A DNA stretch of 64,000 bases from Mycobacterium sp. SMC-4 (GTDB lineage Bacteria > Actinomycetota > Actinomycetes > Mycobacteriales > Mycobacteriaceae): contig NZ_CP079869.1 in the NCBI RefSeq assembly GCF_025263265.1, positions 3,410,001-3,474,000 on the forward strand, written 5' to 3'. A model generated the notes under the pieces. The model saw nothing but the letters and a program-made list of their open reading frames with translations. It ran no database searches and was not told where the DNA came from. This document shows positions 8,593 to 17,487 of the stretch, in pieces. Position numbers and translations under genes: made by a program. The stretch's first letter is position 1, and every line of letters starts with the position of its first letter.

Positions 8593-11472
8593 TTAGCCCT
8601 GCTGCCCGCCAGCGCCCAACGGTTGCGGTGCGACAGGTGTGCGTAGCGGTCGGGAACGGACCACCTGCGGCCACCAGAACCAGCGGCCCAACAGGGTCGC
8701 GATCGAGGGCATCATGAAGGCGCGCACCACGAACGTGTCGAACAGCAGACCCAGCCCGATCGTGCTCCCGACCTGCGCGATCACCCGCAAGTCGCTGACC
8801 ACCATGGACGCCATGGTCAGCGCGAACACCACCCCGGCAAGCGTGACGACACTGCCGGTGCCGCCCATCGAGCGGATGATGCCGGTCTTGATGCCGGCAC
8901 CGATCTCCTCCTTGAACCGCGACACCAACAGCAGGTTGTAATCAGATCCGACCGCGATGAGCGCGATGATCGACATCACCAGCACCATCCAGTGCAGTTC
9001 GATGCCGATGATGTGCTGCCAGATCAACACCGAAACCCCGAACGAGGCCCCGAGCGACAGGATCACGGTGCCGACGATGACCACCGACGCGACCAGGCTG
9101 CGGGTCAGCAGCAGCATGACCATCAGCACCAGGGTCAGCGCGGCAAGGATCGCGATCATCATGTCGTAGCGGGAGCCATCCGACATGTCCTTGAACGTCG
9201 CCGCGGTGCCGCCGAGCTGGATGTTGGCGTTCTCCAGCGGAGTGCCCTTCAGCGCTTCGATCGCAGCGACCTTGATCGGCTCGACCCGGGCAAGCGCCTC
9301 CGGGGCCGTCGGGTCGCCGCGGTGGGACACCAGCATCCGCACGGTCTTGCCGTCGGGTGAGAAGAAGCTCTCCATCGCCTGCTGGAAGTCCTTGTTCTCG
9401 AACACTTCCGGGGGCAGATAGAAGGAGTCGTCGTTGCGGGCCGCATCGAACGACTTCCCCATCTCCGTGGAGTTTTCGCTCATCTCGTCCATCTGGTCGT
9501 AGAACCCGCCCATGGTGGCGTAGGTCGTCAGCATCATGTGACGCATGCTCTCCATGGTCTCGATCATCGGCGGGAACGTTGCGAGCATCTGCGGCAACAA
9601 CGTCCGCATCGTCTCCATGTTCACCAGCGCCTTGTCGAACGAGTCGGTCATCGTGCTGATGCCGTCCATCGAGTCGAACAGTGACCGGAACGTCCAGCAC
9701 ATCGGAATGTTGAAGCAGTGCGGTTCCCAGTAGAAGTAATTCCGGATCGGTCGGAACTGGTCGTCGAAGTTGGCGATCATGTCGCGGATCTGATGCACGG
9801 TCTGCTGCATCTCGGTGAAGTCGTCGATCATCACCGTGGTGACGTTCGACAACTGCGTCATCAGGCCGTACATGGTGCGCATGGTCGCGATCGTGCGGCC
9901 CAGATCGTCGGCCTGAACGCGCATGTCCTCCATCCGGTCCTGCATCAGCTTCATGTTCTGCTGCTGACCGACGCCCTGCATGCTGATCAGGAACGGGATC
10001 GAGGTGTTGGCGATCGGTGCGCCGTCCGGACGCGTCGGCGCCTGCACCCGGGAGACACCCTCGACCGCGAAAACCCGCTTGGCGAGGCGGTCCAGGATCA
10101 GGAAGTCGGTGGGGTTGCGCAGGTCGCGATCGGACTGCACGAGCAGGATTTCCGGGCTCATCCGGGACAGCGAGAAGTGTTCGGTCGCAGCCTGCAATCC
10201 GGCGTTGGCCGGGATCGACTGCGGGACGTAACGGGTGTCGTCGTAGCTGGTCTGATAGCCCGGTAGCGCGGCCAACCCGATGAAGGACAAGGCCAACGAT
10301 GCCACCAGGATCGGACCGGGCCAGCGGACCACCATGGTGCCGACCCGACGCCATGCGCGAATCCGCATGGCGCGCTTGGGTTCCAGCAGTCCGAAGCGGC
10401 TTCCGAGGGCGATGACTGCCGGCCCGAGGGTCAGCGCGACGGTCATACCGGCCAGCGTGCCGACGCCGCAGGGCACACCCATGCTCTGGAAGTACGGCAT
10501 CCGGGTGAACGACAGGCAGAACATCGCGCCGGCGATGGTCAGACCAGAGCCCAGCACGACTTTCGCCGTGCCGTGGAACATCTCGTAGTACGCCTCTTCG
10601 TGGGTGGCGCCCGAAGTACGCGATTCCTGGTAGCGACCGACCAGGAAGATCGCATAGTCGGTGCCTGCCGCGACCGCCAGCGAAATCAACAGATTGGTCG
10701 CGTATGTCGACAGCCCGATGTAGTCGTAATGGGCCAATGCGGCAACGACGCCGCGCGCCACCCCCAGCTGGACAAGCACCACCCCGAGCAGGAGCACCAC
10801 GGTGGTGATCGAGCGGTAGAAGAACAGCAGCAGCACGATGATCACGCAGAAGGTGACCAGCAGCACCAGCGCCATGCTGCTTTCGCCGGCGATGTTGACG
10901 TCGGCGATCATCGGTGCGGGCCCGGTGACGTGCACAGCCACCCCGGGTGGCGGCGGCGAATTGGCGACGATGTCGCGCACGGCGGCGACAGCGTCGTTCG
11001 ATTCGGCCTCGCCCATGTTGCCGGCCAGGTTCAGCGTCGCATAGGTCGCCCGGCCGTCCGGGCTCTGCGCGGCCGCTTCGGTCAGCGGGTCACCCCACAT
11101 GTCCTGGACGTGGCGGACGTGATCGGTAGCCGCCTGCAAGCTGGCGATCAGACCCTTGTAGTAGGCCTGCGCGTCGTCACCGAGGGGCTGATCGGTCTCG
11201 CTTTCCAACACGATGAGCGCGATGGAATCGGAGTCGGACTCCTCGAAGAGCCGGCCCATGTCTGCCATGGCCTGCATCGAAGGCGCGTTGCTCGGACTCA
11301 TCGGCACCGAGTTCTGCGCGGCCACGACCTCCAGCTGAGGCACCAGCACATTCAGCGCGACGACCAGCAGCAGCCAGCCCAGAATGATCGGGATCGCCAT
11401 GCGGCGGATCCACCGGGCGAGGAACCTCGGTCTGCGCAGCGCCTCGGCGCGGGATGGAGTCGCGTGCATCAT
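8593..11472 (-). CDS. MmpL-family RND transporter, MmpL4/5-type, candidate siderophore exporter
   Basis: A 959-residue inner-membrane RND transporter. One TM helix lies near residue 30, a periplasmic domain follows, and TM2-6 contains GTDYAIFLVGRY. A second periplasmic domain has a long Met/Gln-rich coiled coil (MQDRMEDMRVQADDLGRTIA), and the second TM bundle has GSDYNLLLVSRFKEE; the paired GTDY/GSDY motifs carry the proton relay. The extended coiled coil is typical of MmpL4/MmpL5, which export mycobactin and carboxymycobactin. The start overlaps mmpS (ATGA), and the pair lies behind an iron-box-like site. This locus position differs from M. tuberculosis mmpL4 and mmpL5, so orthology to either is inferred. 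Confidence 0.88.
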   Translation of the reverse strand: MMHATPSRAEALRRPRFLARWIRRMAIPIILGWLLLVVALNVLVPQLEVVAAQNSVPMSPSNAPSMQAMADMGRLFEESDSDSIALIVLESETDQPLGDDAQAYYKGLIASLQAATDHVRHVQDMWGDPLTEAAAQSPDGRATYATLNLAGNMGEAESNDAVAAVRDIVANSPPPPGVAVHVTGPAPMIADVNIAGESSMALVLLVTFCVIIVLLLFFYRSITTVVLLLGVVLVQLGVARGVVAALAHYDYIGLSTYATNLLISLAVAAGTDYAIFLVGRYQESRTSGATHEEAYYEMFHGTAKVVLGSGLTIAGAMFCLSFTRMPYFQSMGVPCGVGTLAGMTVALTLGPAVIALGSRFGLLEPKRAMRIRAWRRVGTMVVRWPGPILVASLALSFIGLAALPGYQTSYDDTRYVPQSIPANAGLQAATEHFSLSRMSPEILLVQSDRDLRNPTDFLILDRLAKRVFAVEGVSRVQAPTRPDGAPIANTSIPFLISMQGVGQQQNMKLMQDRMEDMRVQADDLGRTIATMRTMYGLMTQLSNVTTVMIDDFTEMQQTVHQIRDMIANFDDQFRPIRNYFYWEPHCFNIPMCWTFRSLFDSMDGISTMTDSFDKALVNMETMRTLLPQMLATFPPMIETMESMRHMMLTTYATMGGFYDQMDEMSENSTEMGKSFDAARNDDSFYLPPEVFENKDFQQAMESFFSPDGKTVRMLVSHRGDPTAPEALARVEPIKVAAIEALKGTPLENANIQLGGTAATFKDMSDGSRYDMMIAILAALTLVLMVMLLLTRSLVASVVIVGTVILSLGASFGVSVLIWQHIIGIELHWMVLVMSIIALIAVGSDYNLLLVSRFKEEIGAGIKTGIIRSMGGTGSVVTLAGVVFALTMASMVVSDLRVIAQVGSTIGLGLLFDTFVVRAFMMPSIATLLGRWFWWPQVVRSRPLRTPVAPQPLGAGGQQG

Positions 11473-11900
11473 GCGGCTTTGGTGAAGCAGTAAATGTATG
11501 CGCTGACGTTGTAAGCGGTGCGCTCGTCCTTCACTTCGTCGTCAGCGGTGATCCGGCATCCGATGAAGCTGCCGTCACCCTGCGCGACGATGTTTCCGCT
11601 GATGGCCACCGCGTCGGTCTCGATGTCGATCGACCACGGCAGGGCGGCCCCGACGATCTGGTTGGGGTCGCCGTCGGCGTCGACGTAGTTGATGTCGGCG
11701 ACCGCGCCCGGCTCGCCCCAGATCTCGTAGCGCACGATCTTCGGGTTGGACGTGTCGGTCTCCTCGACCACACTCTCGGCGTAGGTCGGCAGCGCATTGG
11801 CCGCGAACATATTGCGCAGTCGCCATACCGTGAATCCACTGGCGACCAGCACGATCACCAGAACGAGCGGTATCCACGCTCGGGCCAGACGGGTGAGAAT
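11469..11900 (-). CDS. MmpS-family accessory protein, apparently with an ATT start codon
   Basis: A 143-residue partner of the adjacent MmpL: a single N-terminal TM segment (WIPLVLVIVLVASGFTVWRLR), then a small beta-rich periplasmic domain (YEIWGEPGAVADINYVDADG ... LPWSIDIETD ... GNIVAQGDGSFIGCRITADD ... YIYCFTKAA) with two conserved cysteines. The first canonical start in frame is GTG 11858, but it would cut off the WIPL segment that begins MmpS4-type TM helices and has no ribosome-binding site. ATT at 11900 follows an AAAGGA by 6 bases and gives the family length, so I place the start there. It lies downstream of an IdeR-like box. Confidence 0.82.
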   Translation of the reverse strand: MLTRLARAWIPLVLVIVLVASGFTVWRLRNMFAANALPTYAESVVEETDTSNPKIVRYEIWGEPGAVADINYVDADGDPNQIVGAALPWSIDIETDAVAISGNIVAQGDGSFIGCRITADDEVKDERTAYNVSAYIYCFTKAA

Positions 11901-11946
11901 CGGAAGTCCTTTGAGATCGGCGCAGCCCTCGGGGCTTCTGACGGTT

Positions 11947-11965
11947 AAAGGGAAGGCTAACCTAT
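11947..11965 (-). promoter_or_regulatory. IdeR-type iron box upstream of mmpS-mmpL
   Basis: The sequence aaagggaaggctaacctat matches the palindromic consensus TWAGGTWAGSCTWACCTWA at 16 of 19 positions by my count. It lies 46 bases before the proposed mmpS start. This suggests iron-dependent repression by IdeR, consistent with a siderophore-export role. Confidence 0.7.
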
Positions 11966-12014
11966 CTAAGTTCTGCGCGAACTACTACCCCCCGGGGGTT
12001 TGTCAGGGGTTTCG

Positions 12015-12755
12015 TCAGCCCCAGCGCCGAGTGAGCACCCCGAGCGCGCCGAGCGCGACCGCGGCCGCCGTCGAGGTGCGCAGCACGGTCGGCCCGAGGC
12101 GCACGGCCACGGCGCCTGCATCGCTCAGCGTGGCCAATTCGTCGTCGGCCAGGCCACCCTCCGGCCCGACGATCAGCATCAGCTCATCGGCGTCGGCCGG
12201 CACCGCCTCGACAAAGGAGCCAGTGGCCGACTCATGCAGCACCAGCACCGTTGCCGGAGCAGCAGCGCGGACTCGTTCGACCAGTTCCGGCGTGCTTACC
12301 ACGCCCGCGACGACGGGGATGTGCGGACGTCGCGACTGCCGCGCCGCGGATCGGGCCACCGCCCGCCAGCGCCGCAACCCCTTGTCGATCTTGGCCGCTC
12401 CGTCCCAGCGGGCCACACACCGCGCGGCTTGCCAGGCCACCAGCGCGTCGGCACCGGCTTCGGTGGCCAGTTCGACCGCCAACTCGGCACGCTCGGATTT
12501 GGGCAGAGCCTGCACGACGGTCACCGATGGCCGCGAACCGGCGACGACGCGGCGATCCTGAACGCGCGCCGACAGGCTGTTCTTGGTGACCTCCTCGACC
12601 ACGCAGTGTCCGACCGCGCCGGCGCCATCGGAAAGGTCGAGGTGCTCGCCGGGGCGGATGCGCCGAACCGTGCCGGCGTGGAATCCGGCGTCCCCGTCAA
12701 CCAGCGCCACCTCACCCACGTCGGGGAGCGCGTCGACATAGAACAGGTCGCGCAC
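12015..12755 (-). CDS. rsmE: 16S rRNA m3U1498 methyltransferase RsmE
   Basis: A 246-residue SPOUT-class methyltransferase that methylates U1498 of 16S rRNA with SAM. I set the start at GTG 12755, preceded by AGGAGG with 9-base spacing; the protein then begins [14 protein letters not shown] like other actinobacterial RsmE. Family features are the PUA-like N-terminus, [20 protein letters not shown], and the SAM-knot [16 protein letters not shown] with [12 protein letters not shown]. It follows dnaJ2 with a 13-base gap (Rv2372c position). Confidence 0.93.
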   Translation of the reverse strand: MRDLFYVDALPDVGEVALVDGDAGFHAGTVRRIRPGEHLDLSDGAGAVGHCVVEEVTKNSLSARVQDRRVVAGSRPSVTVVQALPKSERAELAVELATEAGADALVAWQAARCVARWDGAAKIDKGLRRWRAVARSAARQSRRPHIPVVAGVVSTPELVERVRAAAPATVLVLHESATGSFVEAVPADADELMLIVGPEGGLADDELATLSDAGAVAVRLGPTVLRTSTAAAVALGALGVLTRRWG

Positions 12756-12768
12756 GCGGCGAGCCCTC

Positions 12769-13917
12769 CTAGCGGCCGGTGAACGTCTCGCGCAACCGGG
12801 AGAACAGGCCTCCGCCGTGCGAGGAGTTCGCACCCGACGTGCTGCGGACCGCGGCGGTATCGCGGGTGCGCTCACGGAAGGAGCGCAACAACTCGACGTT
12901 CTCGTGGTCCAGCCGTGTCGGAATCACCACGTCGATGTGGGCATGCAGGTTTCCGCGGACGCCGGAGCGCAGGTGGGGCATGCCACGACCGCGCAGCGTG
13001 GTCACCGAACCGGGTTGGGTGCCGGGCTCGATCTCGATGTCGATGGGTCCGTCGAGGATCGCGTCGACGGTCACGGTGGTGCCCAGCGCGGCGTCGACCA
13101 TCGGCACCGAGATCGTGCAGTGCAAGTCGTCGCCGTCGCGGACGAACACGTCGTGAGGCTTCTCGTGCACCTCGACATAGAGGTCACCGGCCGGGCCGCC
13201 GCCGGGTCCGACCTCGCCCTGTGCGGCCAGCCGCACCCGCATACCGTCGCCGACACCGGCCGGGATCTTCACGCTGATCTCGCGCCGGGCCCGCACCCGG
13301 CCGTCCCCGCCGCAGCGGTGACAGGGGTCGGGGATGACCTCGCCGACGCCGCCGCACACCGGGCACGGGCGCGAGGTCATGACCTGCCCGAGCAGCGAGC
13401 GCTGCACCGTCTGGATCTCCCCGCGACCACCGCAGGTATCGCACGTCACCGGCGTCGAGGTGCCATTGGTGCCCTTGCCGTGGCACAGATCGCACAACAC
13501 CGCGGTGTCCACGGTGACCTGCTTGGTGACCCCGGTCGCGCACTCCTCCAGATCCAGTCGCATCCGCAGCAGGGAGTCCGAGCCCGGCCGGACACGTCCG
13601 ATCGGACCGCGCGAGGCGGTACCGCCGCCGAAGAACGCTTCGAACACGTCGCCGAGTCCGCCGAACCCGGCGAAGCCTCCGCCACCGCCGGCCGCCGCGG
13701 ATTCCAGCGGATCGCCCCCGAGGTCGACGATGCGTCGTTTCTCCGGATCGCTGAGTACCTCGTAGGCGGCGCTGATCTCCTTGAACCGCGCCTGGGCTTC
13801 CTCGTCGGGGTTGACGTCGGGGTGCAGTTCACGGGCGAGCTTGCGGTAGGCGCGTTTGATCTCCGTGTCGCTGGCGCCCTTGCTCACTCCGAGCAGCCCG
13901 TAATAGTCGCGTGCCAC
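12769..13917 (-). CDS. dnaJ2: Chaperone DnaJ2
   Basis: A 382-residue type I Hsp40 that stimulates DnaK ATPase. The J domain has HPD near residue 33. A Gly-rich linker ([13 protein letters not shown]) is followed by four CxxCxGxG zinc repeats ([32 protein letters not shown]) and the C-terminal substrate-binding domains. The GTG start at 13917 has a GGAAAGG site upstream. It is the second gene after hrcA, as in many actinobacteria. Confidence 0.97.
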   Translation of the reverse strand: MARDYYGLLGVSKGASDTEIKRAYRKLARELHPDVNPDEEAQARFKEISAAYEVLSDPEKRRIVDLGGDPLESAAAGGGGGFAGFGGLGDVFEAFFGGGTASRGPIGRVRPGSDSLLRMRLDLEECATGVTKQVTVDTAVLCDLCHGKGTNGTSTPVTCDTCGGRGEIQTVQRSLLGQVMTSRPCPVCGGVGEVIPDPCHRCGGDGRVRARREISVKIPAGVGDGMRVRLAAQGEVGPGGGPAGDLYVEVHEKPHDVFVRDGDDLHCTISVPMVDAALGTTVTVDAILDGPIDIEIEPGTQPGSVTTLRGRGMPHLRSGVRGNLHAHIDVVIPTRLDHENVELLRSFRERTRDTAAVRSTSGANSSHGGGLFSRLRETFTGR

Positions 13918-13961
13918 GCTGTACCTTTCCCACCCTCTGACCGGCGGTAAACCGCAACAGG

Positions 13962-14993
13962 TCAGCGGCTTCCTAGAACCTCGCCAATATAGAGAGCAAC
14001 TGCTGCGACGTTGGCGATGGTTCCCGGATAGTCCATCCGAGTGGGACCCAACACACCCATGCCGCCGAAAACCTTGCCCGAACTGCCGTACGCGGTGGTG
14101 ACCACCGAGGTGCCGGCCATCTCCTCGGCCTCCGTCTCGTGGCCGATGCGCACGGTGACCTTACCCGCCTCCTGCTGCTTGGCCAGCAGCCGCAGGACGA
14201 CGACCTGTTCTTCCAGGGCCTCCAGCACCGATCGCAACGAACCGCCGAAATCTGCGGTGTTGCGCGTCAGGTTCGCGGTGCCGCCCAGCAGCAGTCGTTC
14301 CTCGGTGTGCTCGACAAGCGTCTCGACGAGCACAGTCGCCGACCGGCCGACCGCGTCGGCCAGGCCGCCCTGCCCGGAGATGTGCGAGGCGAGGTCGCTG
14401 ACCGCGATCGACGCCGCCGAGAGCGGTTTACCTTCCAACGCCCCGCCGAGCAGGTCACGCAGTTGGGTCAGCTGATGCTCGTCGAGGCTGTCGCCCAGTT
14501 CGACGATGCGCTGGTCCACCCGGCCCGAGTCGGTGATCACCACCAACAGCAGCCGGGCCGGGGTCAGCGCCACCACCTCGAGCCGACGCACCGTCGACGT
14601 CGACAGCCGCGGATACTGCACGATGGCGACCTGGCGGGTCAGCTGCGCCAACAACCGGACAGCTCGGCGTAGTACGTCGTCGAGGTCCACACCGGTCTCC
14701 AGAAACTGCAGGATCGCGCGGCGCTCAGGACCCGACATCGGCTTGACGCCGTCGAGCCGGTCGACGAACTCCCGATACCCCTTCTCGGTGGGCACGCGCC
14801 CGGAGCTGGTGTGAGGCTGGGCGATGTACCCCTCGGCCTCGAGCACCGCCATGTCGTTGCGCACTGTCGCGCTGGAGACGCCGAGATTGTGCCGCTCGAC
14901 GAGTGTCTTGGAACCGATGGGTTCCTTCGTGGCGACGAAATCGGCGACGATCGCTCGGAGCACCTCGAATCTGCGGTCATCCGCGCTGCCCAT
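13962..14993 (-). CDS. hrcA: Heat-inducible transcription repressor HrcA
   Basis: A 343-residue repressor that binds CIRCE elements before groES/groEL. The N-terminal winged helix ([30 protein letters not shown]) is followed by GAF-like and dimerisation regions; the C-terminus has [18 protein letters not shown]. The ATG at 14993 follows AGAGGTGG. I see no CIRCE palindrome upstream in the window, so autoregulation is not evident here. Confidence 0.96.
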   Translation of the reverse strand: MGSADDRRFEVLRAIVADFVATKEPIGSKTLVERHNLGVSSATVRNDMAVLEAEGYIAQPHTSSGRVPTEKGYREFVDRLDGVKPMSGPERRAILQFLETGVDLDDVLRRAVRLLAQLTRQVAIVQYPRLSTSTVRRLEVVALTPARLLLVVITDSGRVDQRIVELGDSLDEHQLTQLRDLLGGALEGKPLSAASIAVSDLASHISGQGGLADAVGRSATVLVETLVEHTEERLLLGGTANLTRNTADFGGSLRSVLEALEEQVVVLRLLAKQQEAGKVTVRIGHETEAEEMAGTSVVTTAYGSSGKVFGGMGVLGPTRMDYPGTIANVAAVALYIGEVLGSR

Positions 14994-15127
14994 TGTTCAC
15001 CCACCTCTCGCTCACCCGTCCCGGACCCGTTCATTTTACGGGGATCAGCGCTGGTGCCGACGACGACGCATCGGGTTAATCTTGCGGAGCTAAGTATTAC
15101 CGCGGGGGCACGGGCAGACGAGGCGCG

Positions 15128-15442
15128 ATGATCTTCAAGGGAGTACGTGACGGCAGGCCCTACCCGGACCACGGTCTGACGCATCGGCAGTGGGCTCAGA
15201 TTCCCCCTCGCCAGATCCGACTCGACGAGCTCGTGATGACCACCACCGTGTTGGCGCTCGACCGGCTGCTGTCCGAGGATTCGACGTTCTACGGGGATCT
15301 GTTCCCGCATGCTGTGCGCTGGCGGGGCAACGTCTATCTCGAGGACGGCCTGCACCGGGCGGTGCGGGCTGCGCTGCGCAACCGGACCGTGCTGCACGCC
15401 CGGGTGTTCGACATGGACGCAGCGCTACCCCAACCCCGCTGA
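15128..15442 (+). CDS. Conserved hypothetical protein, Rv2375 family
   Basis: A 104-residue soluble protein beginning MIFKGVRDGRPYPDHGLTHRQWAQIPPRQ, with the central motif DSTFYGDLFPHAVRWRGNVYLEDGLHRAVRAAL. It is divergent from hrcA, as Rv2375 is in M. tuberculosis. No signal peptide or TM segment. The ParB/Srx-like look of YLEDGLHRAVRAAL (a GxHR-like element) is suggestive only. Function unknown. Confidence 0.8.
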   Translation: MIFKGVRDGRPYPDHGLTHRQWAQIPPRQIRLDELVMTTTVLALDRLLSEDSTFYGDLFPHAVRWRGNVYLEDGLHRAVRAALRNRTVLHARVFDMDAALPQPR

Positions 15443-15587
15443 GCGGCGCTACCGGCGTTCGGCCGAACCAGTAAATTTCCGCAGCGTCAACACGCCCGCG
15501 GCTGACCCGCGGCGGCGACCCCACCGCGTCCCGACAACCGCTCATGGCAGGGGAACGCCACGGCTGCGGGCCTGGAACTTCTCACCA

Positions 15588-15606
15588 TTAGGTAAGGCAA
15601 CCCTCT
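15588..15606 (+). promoter_or_regulatory. IdeR-type iron box 1 upstream of the GjpA-like gene
   Basis: The sequence ttaggtaaggcaaccctct matches TWAGGTWAGSCTWACCTWA at 15 of 19 positions by my count. It is the distal of two boxes, starting 25 bases before the second one. Tandem boxes are a known arrangement at strongly IdeR-controlled promoters. Confidence 0.65.
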
Positions 15607-15612
15607 TGTTTC

Positions 15613-15631
15613 TAAGGTTACCCTCAGCTAA
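15613..15631 (+). promoter_or_regulatory. IdeR-type iron box 2 upstream of the GjpA-like gene
   Basis: The sequence taaggttaccctcagctaa matches the consensus at 16 of 19 positions by my count. It ends 46 bases before the GTG start at 15678. Confidence 0.65.
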
Positions 15632-15677
15632 TCTCAAGTCGCCTCACAGGCAATGACAGCTAACTACAGGAGATCCC

Positions 15678-17144
15678 GTGCAACTTGATGTTCGTGCCGG
15701 CGCCGCCGGATGCGACCACCTGACCACTGGCGCAACGCGCACCTCGCGCGTCAACAAGTTCGCCTTGGCCGGTGCCACCATGGTGACCGCCAGCGCGCTC
15801 GCCGTCGCGCCGGTGGTCGTCACCCCGACCACCACGACGGTGCCCAACCCGCAGGCCGCCTCGACGGTGGATCTTTCGGCGTTCGAGAATCCGCTGGCCG
15901 TGTTGGCGACGACCATCTCGAACACGCTGGTCAGCACCGGCGGGCTGGGGCTCAACATGGTCGAGCAGGCCACCGTGCTGGGTGAGACGCTGGGCAATCC
16001 GGCACTGCAGCGCGAGTTCTTCGAGTCGCTGTTCGGCACGCTGAGCAACCCGATGAACATCCTGCGCGAGACCTTCGCGTTCCCCACCACCTACGGTGAG
16101 CGCATCGCGGCGGCCCTTGCGGGCTCGTCGGGCGCCGGTAGCGACGCGTTCACGAAGCTGCCCCAGGTGCTGGCCGACACGCTGGGCTTTCTGGCGCGCG
16201 GCGAATTCACCCTCGCCTTCGCCGAGATCAACTTCTGGTTCCTGACCGACGGCTTGGCCGATGGGCGCGCCGCCCTGCTCGACGCGCTGCGGATCCCCGG
16301 CGACTTCCTGGAGTCCATCGGACTGGATCCGCTCGCACGCATCCTCGGCACCTCCTGGATGGACGAGGGCACTCAGGGACCCGGGTACGGCGCGGGTCTG
16401 CTCTCGCGCGGCGTGATCGGGAACCTCGGCCGGGCGCTGCTGGCCCCGACGGTGACCGCGATCTTCCAGACCACCGAGATCCTCGACCGCGCTCGCGCGG
16501 CGCTACTGGCCGGGGACCTGGTGACGCTGGCCAGCGAGGTCATCAACGCCCCCGCCAAGATCCTCAACGCGTTCCTCAACGGATACGTGCCTGACTTCGT
16601 CACCAACCCGGACAGCCCGATTCCGCCCGGACCCGGCCAGAGCTTCCCCGGACTGTTCTCGCCCACCGGAACCTTCGACTTCTTCTTCGTTCAGATCCCG
16701 GCCCAGATCGCCCGGGCGCTGCAGATGGAGAAGCCAGCCGAAACCAGCACCGCAGCCCGGATCGCGGCCATCGAGTCCACGTCGCCGGCCGACACCACCG
16801 TGGGCGAGCAGGCCGACACCATCACCTTGGACCTGGTCTCGACCGAGACCGGTTCGGCACCCGCCAGCGGCGACGCGCCGGCCACCAGCGTGACCGATCA
16901 GACCGACGAGACCGTCACCGACGAGGCGGACGAAACCGTCGACGTCGACGATGTGACCGAGGACGAGGCGATCGACCTCGGTGCGGCCGACGAGGTCGAG
17001 GATCCGAAGGAATCCGTCGCCACAGACAGTGACGACACCGCTTCCGGCGCCGACGACAACAAAGCCTCGGCATCGACCGGCGGCGGCAACACGGGCGGCA
17101 ACGACAGTGGTCGCGAGAAGCGCAGCCGGGGCAGCTCGGACTGA
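15678..17144 (+). CDS. Exported GjpA-like mycobacterial envelope protein with acidic tail
   Basis: A 488-residue protein; GTG start preceded by AGGAGA. Residues about 20-60 hold an export signal (VNKFALAGATMVTASALAVAPVVV), followed by DLSAFENPLAVLATTISNTL. This opening resembles the exported mycobacterial family annotated as GjpA or outer-membrane porin. The central 250 residues contain repeated helical segments with LADGR, PGDFLESIGLDP and APAKILNAFLNGYVPD. After about residue 350 the chain is a low-complexity Asp/Glu/Thr-rich tail ending in basic GREKRSRGSSD. Porin function is not shown by the sequence. Two tandem iron boxes upstream and adjacency to mbt suggest a role under iron limitation. 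Confidence 0.75.
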   Translation: MQLDVRAGAAGCDHLTTGATRTSRVNKFALAGATMVTASALAVAPVVVTPTTTTVPNPQAASTVDLSAFENPLAVLATTISNTLVSTGGLGLNMVEQATVLGETLGNPALQREFFESLFGTLSNPMNILRETFAFPTTYGERIAAALAGSSGAGSDAFTKLPQVLADTLGFLARGEFTLAFAEINFWFLTDGLADGRAALLDALRIPGDFLESIGLDPLARILGTSWMDEGTQGPGYGAGLLSRGVIGNLGRALLAPTVTAIFQTTEILDRARAALLAGDLVTLASEVINAPAKILNAFLNGYVPDFVTNPDSPIPPGPGQSFPGLFSPTGTFDFFFVQIPAQIARALQMEKPAETSTAARIAAIESTSPADTTVGEQADTITLDLVSTETGSAPASGDAPATSVTDQTDETVTDEADETVDVDDVTEDEAIDLGAADEVEDPKESVATDSDDTASGADDNKASASTGGGNTGGNDSGREKRSRGSSD

Positions 17145-17188
17145 CGTGCTGAAACGATGAGATGACCCCTCGGTGAGGGGACACGGTC

Positions 17189-17225
17189 CTTGGGGATAGC
17201 CGATTCGGCTATCCCCAAGGTCTTT
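17189..17225. terminator. Bidirectional rho-independent terminator between the GjpA-like gene and mbtH
   Basis: An almost perfect inverted repeat: ccttggggatagccga pairs with tcggctatccccaagg around a single central t (17189-17221), followed on the plus strand by tctttt. It separates the two convergent transcription units. A weaker hairpin, cccctcggtgagggg, lies just upstream. Confidence 0.85.
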
Positions 17226-17271
17226 TCAGGGGTTGGGTCATTTCAGGTGGTACGGCGCGGCCTCGACCGGG

Positions 17272-17487
17272 TCAGTCCGACGACATGGCCTCGCGCAGGC
17301 TGCGGGGACGCAGATCGGTCCAGTTCTGCTCGACGTAAGCCAGGCACTGCGCTCGGGTGCCCTCTCCGAACACCACCCGCCACCCTGCGGGCACATCGGC
17401 GAAAACCGGCCACAGGCTGTGCTGGTCCTCGTCGTTGACCAGCACATAGAAGGTGCCATTCTCGTCATCGAATGGGTTGGTGCTCAT
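17272..17487 (-). CDS. mbtH: MbtH, NRPS adenylation-domain activator
   Basis: A 71-residue founding member of the MbtH-like family; it binds and activates NRPS adenylation domains. Signature residues are present: [24 protein letters not shown], then [10 protein letters not shown] and [14 protein letters not shown], with the conserved tryptophans. The ATG at 17487 has AGGAGA 4 bases upstream; GTG 17490 would add one residue. It is the last gene of the mbtB-mbtH run and overlaps mbtG. Confidence 0.97.
   Translation of the reverse strand: MSTNPFDDENGTFYVLVNDEDQHSLWPVFADVPAGWRVVFGEGTRAQCLAYVEQNWTDLRPRSLREAMSSD

Noticed and set aside
12860..15127. CIRCE element near hrcA
   Set aside because: I saw no TTAGCACTC-type inverted repeat in the intergenic region.
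15061..15127. Iron box upstream of the Rv2375-like gene (gagctaagtattac)
   Set aside because: Only a partial half-site match without the second half.
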